Source: an uncultured Clostridia bacterium
GTDB lineage: Bacteria > Bacillota > Clostridia > Christensenellales > UBA1242
DNA length: 30,584 nucleotides
Direction: 5' to 3'
Assembly: GCA_947628195.1 (NCBI GenBank)
Contig: CANQZB010000001.1
Location: forward strand, 1-30,584
Shown: piece after piece, positions 1 through 7,499 of the stretch
How positions within the stretch are numbered: position 1 is the stretch's first letter
How the letters are laid out: each line of letters opens with the position of its first letter
The notes under the pieces: generated by a model
Database searches by the model: none
What the model saw: the letters and a program-made list of their open reading frames with translations, nothing else
What the model was told of the DNA's origin: nothing
Position numbers and translations under genes: made by a program

Positions 1-604
1 CGCTTCCGTTTAGGTACAAGCCCAATTTAACATTAAGATTGTTTTCATCATCGGTTTTAATATAAAAATAGTAAGTTGTCCAATTTCTAAACGAACTAAT
101 ATTGTTTAATTCGCCAACAATATCATCGCTATCGGCATCTCTAAGTAGCAATGAGCCTATGCCGGCGTTTGTGTCGGTTAAAACATCTATAGTTATGCGG
201 TAATAACTGGAAGAAGAAAGCTCAATAGCGTTAGTGGTTTCATAACCGAAATAAGTTTGATGCACATTGTCGTTTTCATCTGCTGAGCTAATTTTTAGCG
301 CATAATTATCTGGCCTGCTAGCTTGTGGGATATTAAATTTATCATTTTTACTATCTGTTAAATTAATAACGCCAGTTTCAACATTGGATATTTCCGCATT
401 CGCACTGGCAGTGTAACTATTTGGCATGTAAGAAGAAGCGTTATAATCCATAAAGTTAGCGTTTGGCATTAAGTTAGTTTCAGTTGCAGCATTAACAATT
501 GGAATTTGCTTAATCGCGCCCATTAACCCTATGTTTGCAGTTAATATCAACACAAAGGTTAAAATAATGCCCGATATTTTTTTCATAAATTTAGTAATTT
601 TCAT
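1..604 (-). CDS. secreted protein with jelly-roll/carbohydrate-binding-like N-terminal region (partial)
   Basis: The frame is open from an ATG at 604 down to the window edge, giving 201 residues with the C-terminus outside. The start is supported by AAGAGG about five bases upstream. Residues 1-39 form a classic Sec signal peptide: lysines, a hydrophobic stretch (IILTFVLILTA), then a likely signal-peptidase site after VNA. The mature part is rich in Asn, Ser, Thr and Tyr. Its strand pattern (YYRITIDVLTD, then WTTYYFYIKT, then VKLGLYLNG) resembles the beta-sandwich of carbohydrate-binding-module-like domains in extracellular proteins. That family resemblance is inference from pattern only. Export is well supported; the ligand and any catalytic part are unknown because the gene is cut. 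It is divergent from the transporter genes at 703. Confidence 0.75.
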   Translation of the reverse strand, partial: MKITKFMKKISGIILTFVLILTANIGLMGAIKQIPIVNAATETNLMPNANFMDYNASSYMPNSYTASANAEISNVETGVINLTDSKNDKFNIPQASRPDNYALKISSADENDNVHQTYFGYETTNAIELSSSSYYRITIDVLTDTNAGIGSLLLRDADSDDIVGELNNISSFRNWTTYYFYIKTDDENNLNVKLGLYLNGS

Positions 605-641
605 TGTAACCTCTTTTAAATTATTGCTAATAAACTTTCTT

Positions 642-670
642 ATTATAATACAAACTTAAAAAAAAAGCAA
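642..670 (-). promoter_or_regulatory. candidate sigma-A promoter for the secreted protein gene
   Basis: On the minus strand a perfect -10 TATAAT lies at 647-642 and a weak -35 TTGCTT at 670-665, with 17 bases between. The -10 sits inside the palindrome TATTATAATA (641-650), so the same bases could serve as a -10 for the divergent gene at 703. No good plus-strand -35 is visible. Confidence 0.4.
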
Positions 671-702
671 ATAAAAAATGGCAATTCGTGCACAATAAGA
701 GT

Positions 703-1065
703 ATGAAAAAGGTAAACAAATTCTATCTTGTGCTGTTTGGGGCGCTTATTGGCGTTATAAATGGCTTTTTCGGCGGTGGCGGAGGTATGGTGGTTGTGCC
801 AGTTTTGAATAAATTGTTTAAAATGGAACAAAAAAAGGCCCAAGCCACAGCTTTGTTCGTAATTTTGCCAATAAGTTTGGTTAGCACAATTGTGTATATG
901 TCGTTTAAGTCTATTAATTTTCAGGCTGGCTGGCCAGTTATAGCGGGCATTGTTGCCGGTGGCGTTATTGGTGCATTTTTGTTAAATAAGCTTAACAACA
1001 GAACAATAAAATATATTTTTATTTTTTTTATGTTTTTGGGCGGAATAGGAATGTTAATTTGGTAG
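703..1065 (+). CDS. TauE/SafE (TSUP) family transporter, N-terminal half protein
   Basis: The product is a 120-residue, very hydrophobic protein with about four membrane segments. It carries the Gly-rich signature of the TSUP family after the first helix (NGFFGGGGGMVVVPVL), followed by a KKAQATAL stretch typical of the family's first repeat. TSUP proteins export small sulfur or organic anions, and a usual member is about 250 residues built from two such halves. Only the first half is here; the second is the next gene, in the same frame, after a single TAG (1063-1065) and two codons. I chose ATG 703 over GTG 688 because neither has a strong ribosome site and MKK at 703 is the more normal N-terminus. 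The two products probably work as a heterodimer. The substrate is unknown. Confidence 0.8.
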   Translation: MKKVNKFYLVLFGALIGVINGFFGGGGGMVVVPVLNKLFKMEQKKAQATALFVILPISLVSTIVYMSFKSINFQAGWPVIAGIVAGGVIGAFLLNKLNNRTIKYIFIFFMFLGGIGMLIW

Positions 1066-1071
1066 GTTAAA

Positions 1072-1455
1072 ATGATTATTTGGGAAATTATAGCAGGAAT
1101 ATTAGGCGGAATTATTGGCGGAATGGGAATGGGAGGAGGAACTCTTACAATACCCATTCTAACAATTTTTTTGCATTATAAACAGTTGTTTGCTCAAGGC
1201 ATTAATTTAATTGCCTTTTTGCCAATGAGCTTTATTGCAATTATAATTCACATTAAAAATCATTTAGTGGCCTTTAAAGAAACCTGGTTGTTGGCTCTGG
1301 TGGGTTGCATTTTTAGTTTGGGTGGGGCATTAATTGCCAATCATATATCAAATTCCATATTAAAAAAGTTGTTTGCATTGTTTTTAATTGGCTTGGCAAT
1401 ATGGCAATTAATAGAACTTATAAAACAAAAAAATCAAAAACAAGATACAAAATAG
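1072..1455 (+). CDS. TauE/SafE (TSUP) family transporter, C-terminal half protein
   Basis: The product is a 127-residue membrane protein with about four hydrophobic helices. It repeats the TSUP signature near its N-terminus (GGIIGGMGMGGGTLTIPIL), as expected for the second repeat of the family, and has a Lys/Gln-rich cytoplasmic tail. The ATG follows the stop of the first half by six bases, and GGTAGG overlapping that stop can act as the ribosome site, so the two are surely co-transcribed and perhaps translationally coupled. It shares the reading frame of the first half. The 3' end overlaps the convergent gene by 22 bp (1434-1455), and no terminator separates them. Transport function is inferred from the family; the substrate is not known. 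Confidence 0.8.
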   Translation: MIIWEIIAGILGGIIGGMGMGGGTLTIPILTIFLHYKQLFAQGINLIAFLPMSFIAIIIHIKNHLVAFKETWLLALVGCIFSLGGALIANHISNSILKKLFALFLIGLAIWQLIELIKQKNQKQDTK

Positions 1456-2165
1456 TTATGCTCAACAACAATCTTAATTAAATTGTATTTCAACTTATAC
1501 AATTGGTTGTTGTTCACACAATCGCTCAATTCTTTTATGCAAGAGTTAATGTTGTTTATGTTTTGTTTGGATTTTATATATTTAGAATTTTCACTAAAAT
1601 TTGAAAAAAATTTGTTGCAAATCTGTTCATAATCAGTGCTTAAATTGTTAAAAAAATTTTTTAAATCGTCAATATTTATATCATTTTTATCAAAATTTAC
1701 AATATTTTCATACAAATTTTCAACATTTTCTAAATTTTTTTCAATAATTTCAAAAACTATTTGATTTTGTTTATCGGTTAAATTCTTGTGCTTTTTAAAA
1801 TTTGCACATTCAATTGAAAACACTTTTGCGGTTGGATAATCCTCTTTAATATTATTGCACACTTGCTGTGCGCTTTGCTGATTTAAATAATATCCCGCCA
1901 ACACATGATAAGAGGAGTCAAAATAAATATAACCAGCGCCATTGCGTGCCTGAATTTCGGCAGATAACGCATTTGCATCGAAATATTTTAAAAAATTGTT
2001 AACTTCAACAAAATAAAAGTTTGATACAACATTTTTTTTCGGCTTTATAAAATAAATTACCCCTAGCAGAACAACGGCAAAAAAAATTAACAAATAAATA
2101 GATATACCAATGCTAGACCTTACTTTACGCTTATATTCATTATAGTCAAACTTATAATCTTGCAT
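1434..2165 (-). CDS. SPOR-like domain membrane protein
   Basis: The product is 243 residues. A short basic cytoplasmic N-terminus (KRKVRSS) precedes one membrane helix at about residues 19-41 (IYLLIFFAVVLLGVIYFI). Residues about 48-125 have the layout of a SPOR peptidoglycan-binding domain: a first strand FYFVEVNNF, a helix rich in Ala, a YIYFDSSYHVLAGYY strand-turn-strand, then a helix with QQSAQQV. SPOR domains bind denuded glycan at division or sporulation sites. The C-terminal about 110 residues are helical, Asn/Lys-rich and unrecognised. No Shine-Dalgarno is present upstream of the ATG; a -10 hexamer ends four bases before it, so the mRNA may be leaderless. The SPOR call is from pattern and moderately sure. 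Spermidine- or sugar-related functions are not suggested by anything seen. Confidence 0.6.
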   Translation of the reverse strand: MQDYKFDYNEYKRKVRSSIGISIYLLIFFAVVLLGVIYFIKPKKNVVSNFYFVEVNNFLKYFDANALSAEIQARNGAGYIYFDSSYHVLAGYYLNQQSAQQVCNNIKEDYPTAKVFSIECANFKKHKNLTDKQNQIVFEIIEKNLENVENLYENIVNFDKNDINIDDLKNFFNNLSTDYEQICNKFFSNFSENSKYIKSKQNINNINSCIKELSDCVNNNQLYKLKYNLIKIVVEHNYFVSCF

Positions 2166-2169
2166 ATCT

Positions 2170-2198
2170 ATTATATTTTTTTATTTCAATTTTATGAA
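2170..2198 (-). promoter_or_regulatory. candidate promoter placing transcription start at the SPOR-like gene's ATG
   Basis: On the minus strand a perfect -10 TATAAT (2175-2170) lies 17 bases from a TTCATA -35 (2198-2193). Only four bases separate the -10 from the ATG at 2165, so transcripts would begin at or within the start codon. Confidence 0.4.
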
Positions 2199-2258
2199 AA
2201 ATGTCAGTGTTTGGATAAATTCGTGCCTTTCATAGTTATAATGAGGGTAGGAGGAAAT

Positions 2259-2546
2259 ATGAAAATAAAACCTTTATTTGACAGGGTGGTTGTTCTACCC
2301 ATAAACGAACAAAAAGCCTCTCACGGAGGTCTGGTTTTGCCGGAGACGGCCATGTCCGAACAGACGATTGGCAAAATTGTTGCCGTTGGCAGTGGCACGA
2401 CTTTTGATGGCAATAGTTGTGAAATGTTTGTTAAACCTAACGACACAATAGTGTTTAACAAATATACGTGTGATGAGGTTAAATTAGACAACACCACACA
2501 TTACGTTTTGCGTCAAATAGATATTATAGGAGTATTAGATGATTAA
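2259..2546 (+). CDS. groES: co-chaperonin GroES
   Basis: The product is 95 residues, normal for GroES. It has the family N-terminus (KIKPLFDRVVVLP), a mobile loop around residues 17-32 with the GroEL-contacting hydrophobic triplet (GGLVLPE), and the GKIVAVGSG strand. GroES caps the GroEL ring during ATP-driven folding in the cytoplasm. The ATG at 2259 follows a strong AGGAGG; the frame is open further upstream but without a ribosome site. The gene overlaps groEL by 8 bp. No CIRCE inverted repeat (TTAGCACTC/GAGTGCTAA), the usual HrcA operator for this operon in Bacillota, is visible upstream. A TATAAT occurs at 2237-2242 without a well-spaced -35. The first 140 bp are more GC-rich than neighbouring DNA. 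Confidence 0.95.
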   Translation: MKIKPLFDRVVVLPINEQKASHGGLVLPETAMSEQTIGKIVAVGSGTTFDGNSCEMFVKPNDTIVFNKYTCDEVKLDNTTHYVLRQIDIIGVLDD

Positions 2547-4140
2547 ACATATTATAGAAAATGGCGATACTGCCAAATTAAAGTTGTTAAAAGGGGTGGA
2601 AACACTTTCAAACGCGGTTAAAATAACCTTGGGGCCAAAAGGCCGAAATGCAATAATAAGTTGCAATTATTCCAAACCCGTTATTACCAACGATGGTGTT
2701 AGCATTGCAAAAGACATAACGCTTGATGACGTTGTTGAAAATTTGGGTGTAAACATCATTAAGGAAGCCTGCACCAAAACCAACGATATTGCAGGTGATG
2801 GCACAACAACTGCCACAATTTTAGCGGAAAAAATATTTAGCGAAGGCTTAAAAAGTTTTACCACGGGCGCCAATCCAATAATGTTAAGAAACGGAATAAA
2901 AAAAGCGATTGAGTTTGTAATTAACAATGTAAAAAAGCATTCCAAACCTGTTAAAGATAATAATTCTATTTGCCAAGTTGCCAGTATTTCCGCGGGGAGT
3001 GAAAGTGTTGGCAAACTGATTGCTTTGGCATATGAAAAAGTGGGGTTAGATGGCGTTATTACAATAGAAGAGGGTAACAATATTGAAAATTGTTTAAACA
3101 TTGTTGAAGGGGCACGAATCAACCGTGGATACATTAGCCCATATATGTGCAATGACCAAGTTAAACAGACTGCCGAGCTTAATAATCCTTATATTTTAAT
3201 TACAGATAAAAAAATTTCTCATATCAATGAAATTTTACCGATAATTGAAAAAGTTAACAATGTTAACGGCTGTTTGTTTATTATTGCTGAAGATTTAGAG
3301 GGCGATGCGCTTACAACTGTGGTTATAAATAATATGCGCAATATATTTAGCTGTTTGGCAATAAAAGCACCATATTTTGGAGATAGGCGAAAGAAAACAT
3401 TAGACGACCTTGCGCTAAGTGTGGGAGGCAAATTTATTTCTTCAGATTTATATAATAATTTTAGCGATGTAACGCTTGATGATTTGGGCAGATGTGAAAA
3501 AGTTAAATCGGATAAAGATAATACAATAATAATTGGCGCAAAAGGAAATGAATTGCTTATTCAAGAGCGCGTAAAAGAATTAAAAGAAAAGCTTAAAACC
3601 ACAACAAATGAATTTGACCGAGAGGTGATAAAAGGAAGAATTTCACATTTAAATGGCGGAATTGCGGTTATAAAAGTTGGTGCAGTTAGTGAATATGAAT
3701 TAAAAGAAAAAAAATTAAGGATTGAAGATGCATTAAACGCTACAATGTCTGCCATTGAAGAAGGAATTGTTGCCGGTGGTGGCGTTGCACTGTTAAAAAC
3801 CAAACCCGAATTAGAGAAGTTTACTGAAAACTTAACGGGAGATGAAAAATACGGGGCGATGATAATTTTAAAAGCGATTGAAGCGCCAATAAGGCAAATT
3901 GCCAAAAACGCAGGGGTTGACGATGGAGTTGTTGTTCAAACCGTGCTAAATAATGAAAGCGATACTTTTGGCTATGATGCATATAACGATAAATTTTGCG
4001 ATATGTTTGAAACCGGAATATTAGACCCATTAAAAGTAACCCGAATTGCACTTGAAAGTGCAGGCAGTGTGGCTTCTACATTGCTTACAACCGAATGTGT
4101 TGTTGCTCAAGAATGTGATTTGGATGAAATAAGAAAATAA
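2539..4140 (+). CDS. groEL: chaperonin GroEL
   Basis: The product is 533 residues, slightly short for GroEL (about 540-548). The nucleotide-binding signatures are intact: VKITLGPKGRN (27-37), ITNDGVSIAK (49-58, Asp52), and NDIAGDGTTTATILAE with the catalytic Asp87. The later equatorial motif EDALNAT...EEGIVAGGGVALL contains the Asp that corresponds to E. coli Asp398. The apical domain is noticeably diverged (for example YISPYMCNDQ where most have YISPYF) and Cys-rich. The C-terminus ends in acidic/basic residues and lacks the flexible GGM tail of most bacterial GroELs. GroEL refolds cytoplasmic proteins together with GroES, whose gene overlaps it by 8 bp; GGAG inside the end of groES is the ribosome site. 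The essential residues are present, so I expect an active chaperonin. Confidence 0.96.
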   Translation: MIKHIIENGDTAKLKLLKGVETLSNAVKITLGPKGRNAIISCNYSKPVITNDGVSIAKDITLDDVVENLGVNIIKEACTKTNDIAGDGTTTATILAEKIFSEGLKSFTTGANPIMLRNGIKKAIEFVINNVKKHSKPVKDNNSICQVASISAGSESVGKLIALAYEKVGLDGVITIEEGNNIENCLNIVEGARINRGYISPYMCNDQVKQTAELNNPYILITDKKISHINEILPIIEKVNNVNGCLFIIAEDLEGDALTTVVINNMRNIFSCLAIKAPYFGDRRKKTLDDLALSVGGKFISSDLYNNFSDVTLDDLGRCEKVKSDKDNTIIIGAKGNELLIQERVKELKEKLKTTTNEFDREVIKGRISHLNGGIAVIKVGAVSEYELKEKKLRIEDALNATMSAIEEGIVAGGGVALLKTKPELEKFTENLTGDEKYGAMIILKAIEAPIRQIAKNAGVDDGVVVQTVLNNESDTFGYDAYNDKFCDMFETGILDPLKVTRIALESAGSVASTLLTTECVVAQECDLDEIRK

Positions 4141-4153
4141 AAATTAAAAAAAT

Positions 4154-4180
4154 AAAAATGCGGTTTAACCGCATTTTTTT
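4154..4180. terminator. bidirectional terminator between groEL and valS
   Basis: The arms AAAAATGCGGTT (4154-4165) and AACCGCATTTTT (4167-4178) are perfect complements, with A-runs on one side and T-runs on the other. The hairpin can therefore end both the groEL transcript and the convergent valS transcript, whose stop codon lies at 4181-4179. Confidence 0.9.
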
Positions 4181-6593
4181 AATTGTTTTCAACAATTTTG
4201 CCAATTTTAACATCAAAATTGTTGGTTTCGTAATTTAATTTCCTTATTCCGCAAACGGCTTTAATGTCTGCCTCGCACTGCTTAATAAAGGTTAAATCTG
4301 GGTTGGAAATTGTAACTTCTTCAATTTCGGTTTTTAAGCTTAATTTGTTTTCGCTTTTAAATTGCCTTACGCGTGAAACAACGTCAATAACCAAATCACC
4401 ATTTGCAATAATGTTTTCTTTTTCAATTTGGATTGGTGAAAGAGTGGTTAAGTGAATGCTTTTTTCGCCTTCAAATTGCCTAAAATAGGTTTGATAAATT
4501 TCTTCTGCGATGTGTGGCATAGTAATGCCCAAAAGTTGCAACATTTTAAACAAAACATTATAACAAGCCCACTGCGCGCTTTGTTTTGCTTCAATCCCAT
4601 AAATTTCTGGCTTATATAATCTGTTTTTAACAAGTTCAATGTAATTATCGCAAAAGAAGTAAAAGAATTTTTCAATTTCCGCTTTTGCATAACCCATTTC
4701 CACATCTTTATAAAAAGCGTAAGTTTTTGCATAGGCTTCGTTAAATTTGTGCATAATGTAACGGTCCATTGGCAAAATTGTTTTTGGCATTCTTGGGACA
4801 TAATCATATAAGAAATTTAAAACAAATTTACTGCCGTTCCAAATTTTATTTAAAAGTTTATATCCGTCTTTTAAACCTTCTTCGTTGAACATAACATCTC
4901 GCCCATAAGCACCGCTTGCGCTGAAATATCTTACAACGTCGGCACCGTAGGTGGACATAATTTGTGTTAAATCCATTTTGGTGTTGGAAAGGTGTTTACT
5001 AATTTTTATGCCTTTATCTGCCATCATCCAACCATTAATTATTAAGGATTTCCATGGCAAGGTGCCTTGATGATAGTATGCTTTAATTATTGTGCGCAAA
5101 CACCAGGTTGTGATAATATCGCGCCCGGCAAAACGCATATCCATAGGAATTTTTTTGTTTGCGCCAACTTCATCTTCTGCCCAATTTGTGTTAATTTGTG
5201 GGGTAACAGAACTTGTTGCCCAAGTGTCCATAACATCTGTTTCTGGCACAAAATTACCGCCACAAGCGCATTTTTCTTTTGGCTGGGTGGAAAGTGGGTT
5301 TACTGGCAAATCTTTAATATCTGCGTATTTAATTGCACCACAATTTTCACAATACCAAACAGGGAATGGCACGCCAAAATATCTCTGGCGGGAAATGCTC
5401 CAATCCTGATTTAAATTGTTTACCCAAGCCATATAGCGCGTTTTCATGCTTTCTGGGTGCCATTCTAATTCATTGCCCAACTCTGCCCATTTTTGCTTTA
5501 ATTCTGGCGTGGAAGTGCGAATAAACCACTGCTTTTTAGTTAAAAATTCAATAGGTTGATCGCACCTTTCGTGCACTTTAACGCTGTGGGTGAGTGGCTC
5601 TTGCTTATACAAATAGCCTTGCGCTTGCAAATCTTCAATAACCGCCTTGCGGGCCTCTGTTGTTTTAAGGCCGGCATATTTACCGCAAATATCCGTCATT
5701 CGCCCGCCATCATCAATGGCTTGCTTTAACTCTAAATTGTATTCCTTCCACCATTCTACGTCAGTTTGGTCGCCAAACGTACAGCACATAACAATGCCTG
5801 TGCCTTTATCTATGCCAACTTTGCTATCTGCATAAATTTTTACAACTCTATCTTCAAAAAGTGGAACTTTAACAAGTTTGCCAACTAGGTGGGCGTAACG
5901 TTTATCTTCCGGATTAACAAATATTCCAACGCAGGCAGGCAAAAACTCCGGCCTTGTGGTTGCAATTGGAATAGTGCCACTGTTATCTGCAAGTTTAAAA
6001 TTAAGGTAGTTAAATACGCTATCTAAATCTTTATCTTCCAACTCAAACATGGCAACGCTTGTTCTGCACTTTGTGCACCATGGGCTTGGCTTGTTCTCCC
6101 TATATGCAATGCCTTTTTTTGCAAGTTCTATAAACGATTTTTGGCTGGTTTTTTGACTGCGATTATCTATTGTGTTAAAACCCAAACTTAAATCACAACT
6201 CATGCCAGCACGCATCATTAAATCTTTATACTTTTGATTGTATCCCGCAACTAAATCTAACGCAATTTTTGTAAATTCCTCACGTGGAAGCGTGTGAGCA
6301 CGAATGTTATTAACTTTTTCAACCAACAACTCGGTTGGCAGGCCGTTGTTATCAAAACCAAGAGGGTAAAAAAGATTTTTGCCCTGCATTCTGTTAAAAC
6401 GAGCAATCATATCTGCTTGGCTAAAACCGTAAATATGACCTATATGCAACTCACCGCTAACTGTTGGGGGTGGGGTGTCTATAGAAAAGGTTGGCTTTTT
6501 GGAATTTGGGTCAAATTTATAAATTCCTTCATCTTGCCAAAACTTTTCCCATTTAAGTTCTTTTTCTTCAATGTTATATTTGTTATCTAGCAT
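4179..6593 (-). CDS. valS: valyl-tRNA synthetase, archaeal-type (short form)
   Basis: The product is 804 residues and charges tRNA-Val with valine. A class-I HIGH motif lies at residues 50-53 (SGELHIGH), preceded by the valine-enzyme TPPPTVSG. The editing (CP1) region contains IPIATTRPEF and KGTGIVMCCTFGDQTDV. Two Cys pairs (WCTKC; WYCENC with CACGG) probably bind zinc. The KMSKS loop is altered: residues 530-534 read KISKH, followed by LSN, with both lysines kept. The anticodon-binding helical domain follows, and the protein stops without the C-terminal coiled coil of ordinary bacterial ValRS (about 880 residues or more). Together these match the shorter archaeal-type ValRS branch. The start is fixed by AGGAG seven bases upstream. 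There is no T-box leader: the likely transcription start is only about 15 bases from the ATG. Confidence 0.93.
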   Translation of the reverse strand: MLDNKYNIEEKELKWEKFWQDEGIYKFDPNSKKPTFSIDTPPPTVSGELHIGHIYGFSQADMIARFNRMQGKNLFYPLGFDNNGLPTELLVEKVNNIRAHTLPREEFTKIALDLVAGYNQKYKDLMMRAGMSCDLSLGFNTIDNRSQKTSQKSFIELAKKGIAYRENKPSPWCTKCRTSVAMFELEDKDLDSVFNYLNFKLADNSGTIPIATTRPEFLPACVGIFVNPEDKRYAHLVGKLVKVPLFEDRVVKIYADSKVGIDKGTGIVMCCTFGDQTDVEWWKEYNLELKQAIDDGGRMTDICGKYAGLKTTEARKAVIEDLQAQGYLYKQEPLTHSVKVHERCDQPIEFLTKKQWFIRTSTPELKQKWAELGNELEWHPESMKTRYMAWVNNLNQDWSISRQRYFGVPFPVWYCENCGAIKYADIKDLPVNPLSTQPKEKCACGGNFVPETDVMDTWATSSVTPQINTNWAEDEVGANKKIPMDMRFAGRDIITTWCLRTIIKAYYHQGTLPWKSLIINGWMMADKGIKISKHLSNTKMDLTQIMSTYGADVVRYFSASGAYGRDVMFNEEGLKDGYKLLNKIWNGSKFVLNFLYDYVPRMPKTILPMDRYIMHKFNEAYAKTYAFYKDVEMGYAKAEIEKFFYFFCDNYIELVKNRLYKPEIYGIEAKQSAQWACYNVLFKMLQLLGITMPHIAEEIYQTYFRQFEGEKSIHLTTLSPIQIEKENIIANGDLVIDVVSRVRQFKSENKLSLKTEIEEVTISNPDLTFIKQCEADIKAVCGIRKLNYETNNFDVKIGKIVENN

Positions 6594-6614
6594 TTTTATC
6601 TCCTAAACTTGGCA

Positions 6615-6643
6615 ATTATAACATAAATTAACATAAAAATCAA
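6615..6643 (-). promoter_or_regulatory. valS promoter (extended -10)
   Basis: On the minus strand the -35 TTGATT (6643-6638) is 17 bases from a perfect TATAAT (6620-6615), with TG one base upstream of the -10. It gives a very short 5' leader that leaves no room for a T-box or attenuator. Confidence 0.75.
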
Positions 6644-6686
6644 CTAATTGCTAATTAAAATTAAACTAAAATAGCTCTTCATTTTG

Positions 6687-6716
6687 TTGACAAACTTAAA
6701 TTTTGCGTGTTATAAT
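6687..6716 (+). promoter_or_regulatory. consensus sigma-A promoter for the small gene at 6738
   Basis: A perfect TTGACA (6687-6692) is followed, after 18 bases, by a perfect TATAAT (6711-6716) with an extended TG. The strong ribosome site AAAGGAG (6726-6732) follows, so the small gene downstream should be well expressed. Confidence 0.9.
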
Positions 6717-6737
6717 CTTTTAACAAAAGGAGAAATT

Positions 6738-7100
6738 ATGACAATTGAAAATTTAAAAGAATTTTTTAAACAAATTGGCTTTGATTGGACCGGTAAAATT
6801 TTTGATTCAGCGTGGCACGTTGTGCCATTTGGAAGTGATGACCAAACTTTCACACCAAAAACCTTTGAGGAAATATTGAAATATGAACAAGAATGCGATC
6901 CGATGCCTCGTTTTGTTTTTATCCGCAAAGATTGGCAAGGAAACTTAATAAATTCCTATCATTCGTTTAGAGTTATACCCGAAAGGTTTGAAGAGTTCAG
7001 GGATTATGATGATGGTTTAGGCTGGGAATTGGGCAGAGGCATAAACTACACCGAACAATGGCTTGAATTTCAAAAAGGATTAGGTGTTAATTTGGCATAA
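6738..7100 (+). CDS. conserved-looking small acidic protein, function unknown
   Basis: The product is 120 residues, soluble, acidic and rich in aromatic residues: nine or more Phe, several Trp. It has no signal peptide or membrane segment. The N-terminal third contains DWTGKIFDSAWHVVPFG; the middle has PRFVFIRKDWQGNLINSYHSF; and the end has GWELGRGINYTEQWLEF. I do not recognise the family. The start at ATG 6738 is set by AAAGGAG five bases upstream; the frame extends upstream but lies in the promoter. The gene is a single transcription unit with a consensus promoter and its own terminator, and its base use is like its neighbours. A small cytosolic binding or immunity-type protein would fit the composition, but nothing in the sequence decides this. 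Confidence 0.8.
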   Translation: MTIENLKEFFKQIGFDWTGKIFDSAWHVVPFGSDDQTFTPKTFEEILKYEQECDPMPRFVFIRKDWQGNLINSYHSFRVIPERFEEFRDYDDGLGWELGRGINYTEQWLEFQKGLGVNLA

Positions 7101-7115
7101 TTATAAAATAAAAAT

Positions 7116-7139
7116 GTCGGCATAAAGCCGACTTTTTCT
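7116..7139 (+). terminator. intrinsic terminator of the 6738 gene
   Basis: The stem GTCGGC (7116-7121) pairs with GCCGAC (7127-7132) over the loop ATAAA, followed by TTTTTCTT. Confidence 0.9.
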
Positions 7140-7140
7140 T

Positions 7141-7210
7141 TTGTGCTTTAAAAATTTTATCTTTTGTATTTTATGTACTTCTTCTTTTGTACATATTTAT
7201 ATTAGCACAA
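7141..7210. repeat. nested inverted repeats in the gap before rsmA
   Basis: The outer arms TTGTGCT (7141-7147) and AGCACAA (7204-7210) enclose a second pair, TATGTAC (7172-7178) and GTACATA (7189-7195). The region is very AT-rich. It may be a regulatory palindrome or a chance structure. Confidence 0.4.
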
Positions 7211-7499
7211 TTTAAAAAATTTGTCAATTATTTTAATAAAAATGTTTTATTTGTAATATTTTAGTAAAAACTAACGCAAATTGTTGCAAAAAAGCAAACA
7301 AAATATTATAATTTATAAAAAGTTTAGATGCAGTGAGCGGATTACTTGGTGTTATTTTTATTTGCCATTGTGGAATTTATAATTTAATAAAAAAAATTAA
7401 TAAAAAATTAAAAAATTGATAAATTTATTCAAAAAATTTGCAAATTTTAATAAAAAATTGAAAAAAATAAAAAATTTTATTTAAAAATAAAGGATAAAC
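7211..7499. other. AT-rich intergenic region and probable long rsmA leader
   Basis: No open frame of note is present. After the promoter at 7284-7312 there is a short patch of normal base composition (about 7326-7352), then roughly 130 bases of almost pure A/T ending in the rsmA ribosome site AAAGGAT. I recognise no tRNA, riboswitch or terminator here. Confidence 0.5.
7284..7312 (+). promoter_or_regulatory. candidate rsmA promoter
   Basis: TTGCAA (7284-7289) and a perfect TATAAT (7307-7312) are separated by 17 bases. Transcription from here would give a leader of about 180 bases before rsmA. Confidence 0.6.

Noticed and set aside
2160..2258. Longer N-terminus for GroES
   Set aside because: The upstream codons do not resemble GroES, while AGGAGG precedes ATG 2259, which gives the exact family length.
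2667..3152. 161-codon open frame on the minus strand inside groEL
   Set aside because: It is antisense to a well-conserved chaperonin gene, has no ribosome site or recognisable product, and its long openness follows from groEL codon use.
4992..5006. valS as a pseudogene because of the altered KMSKS loop
   Set aside because: The frame is intact over 804 codons, both loop lysines and the HIGH motif are kept, and the gene has a good promoter and ribosome site.
5067..5414. Plus-strand open frames opposite valS
   Set aside because: Two overlapping frames here are antisense to conserved synthetase motifs, lack ribosome sites and resemble no protein.
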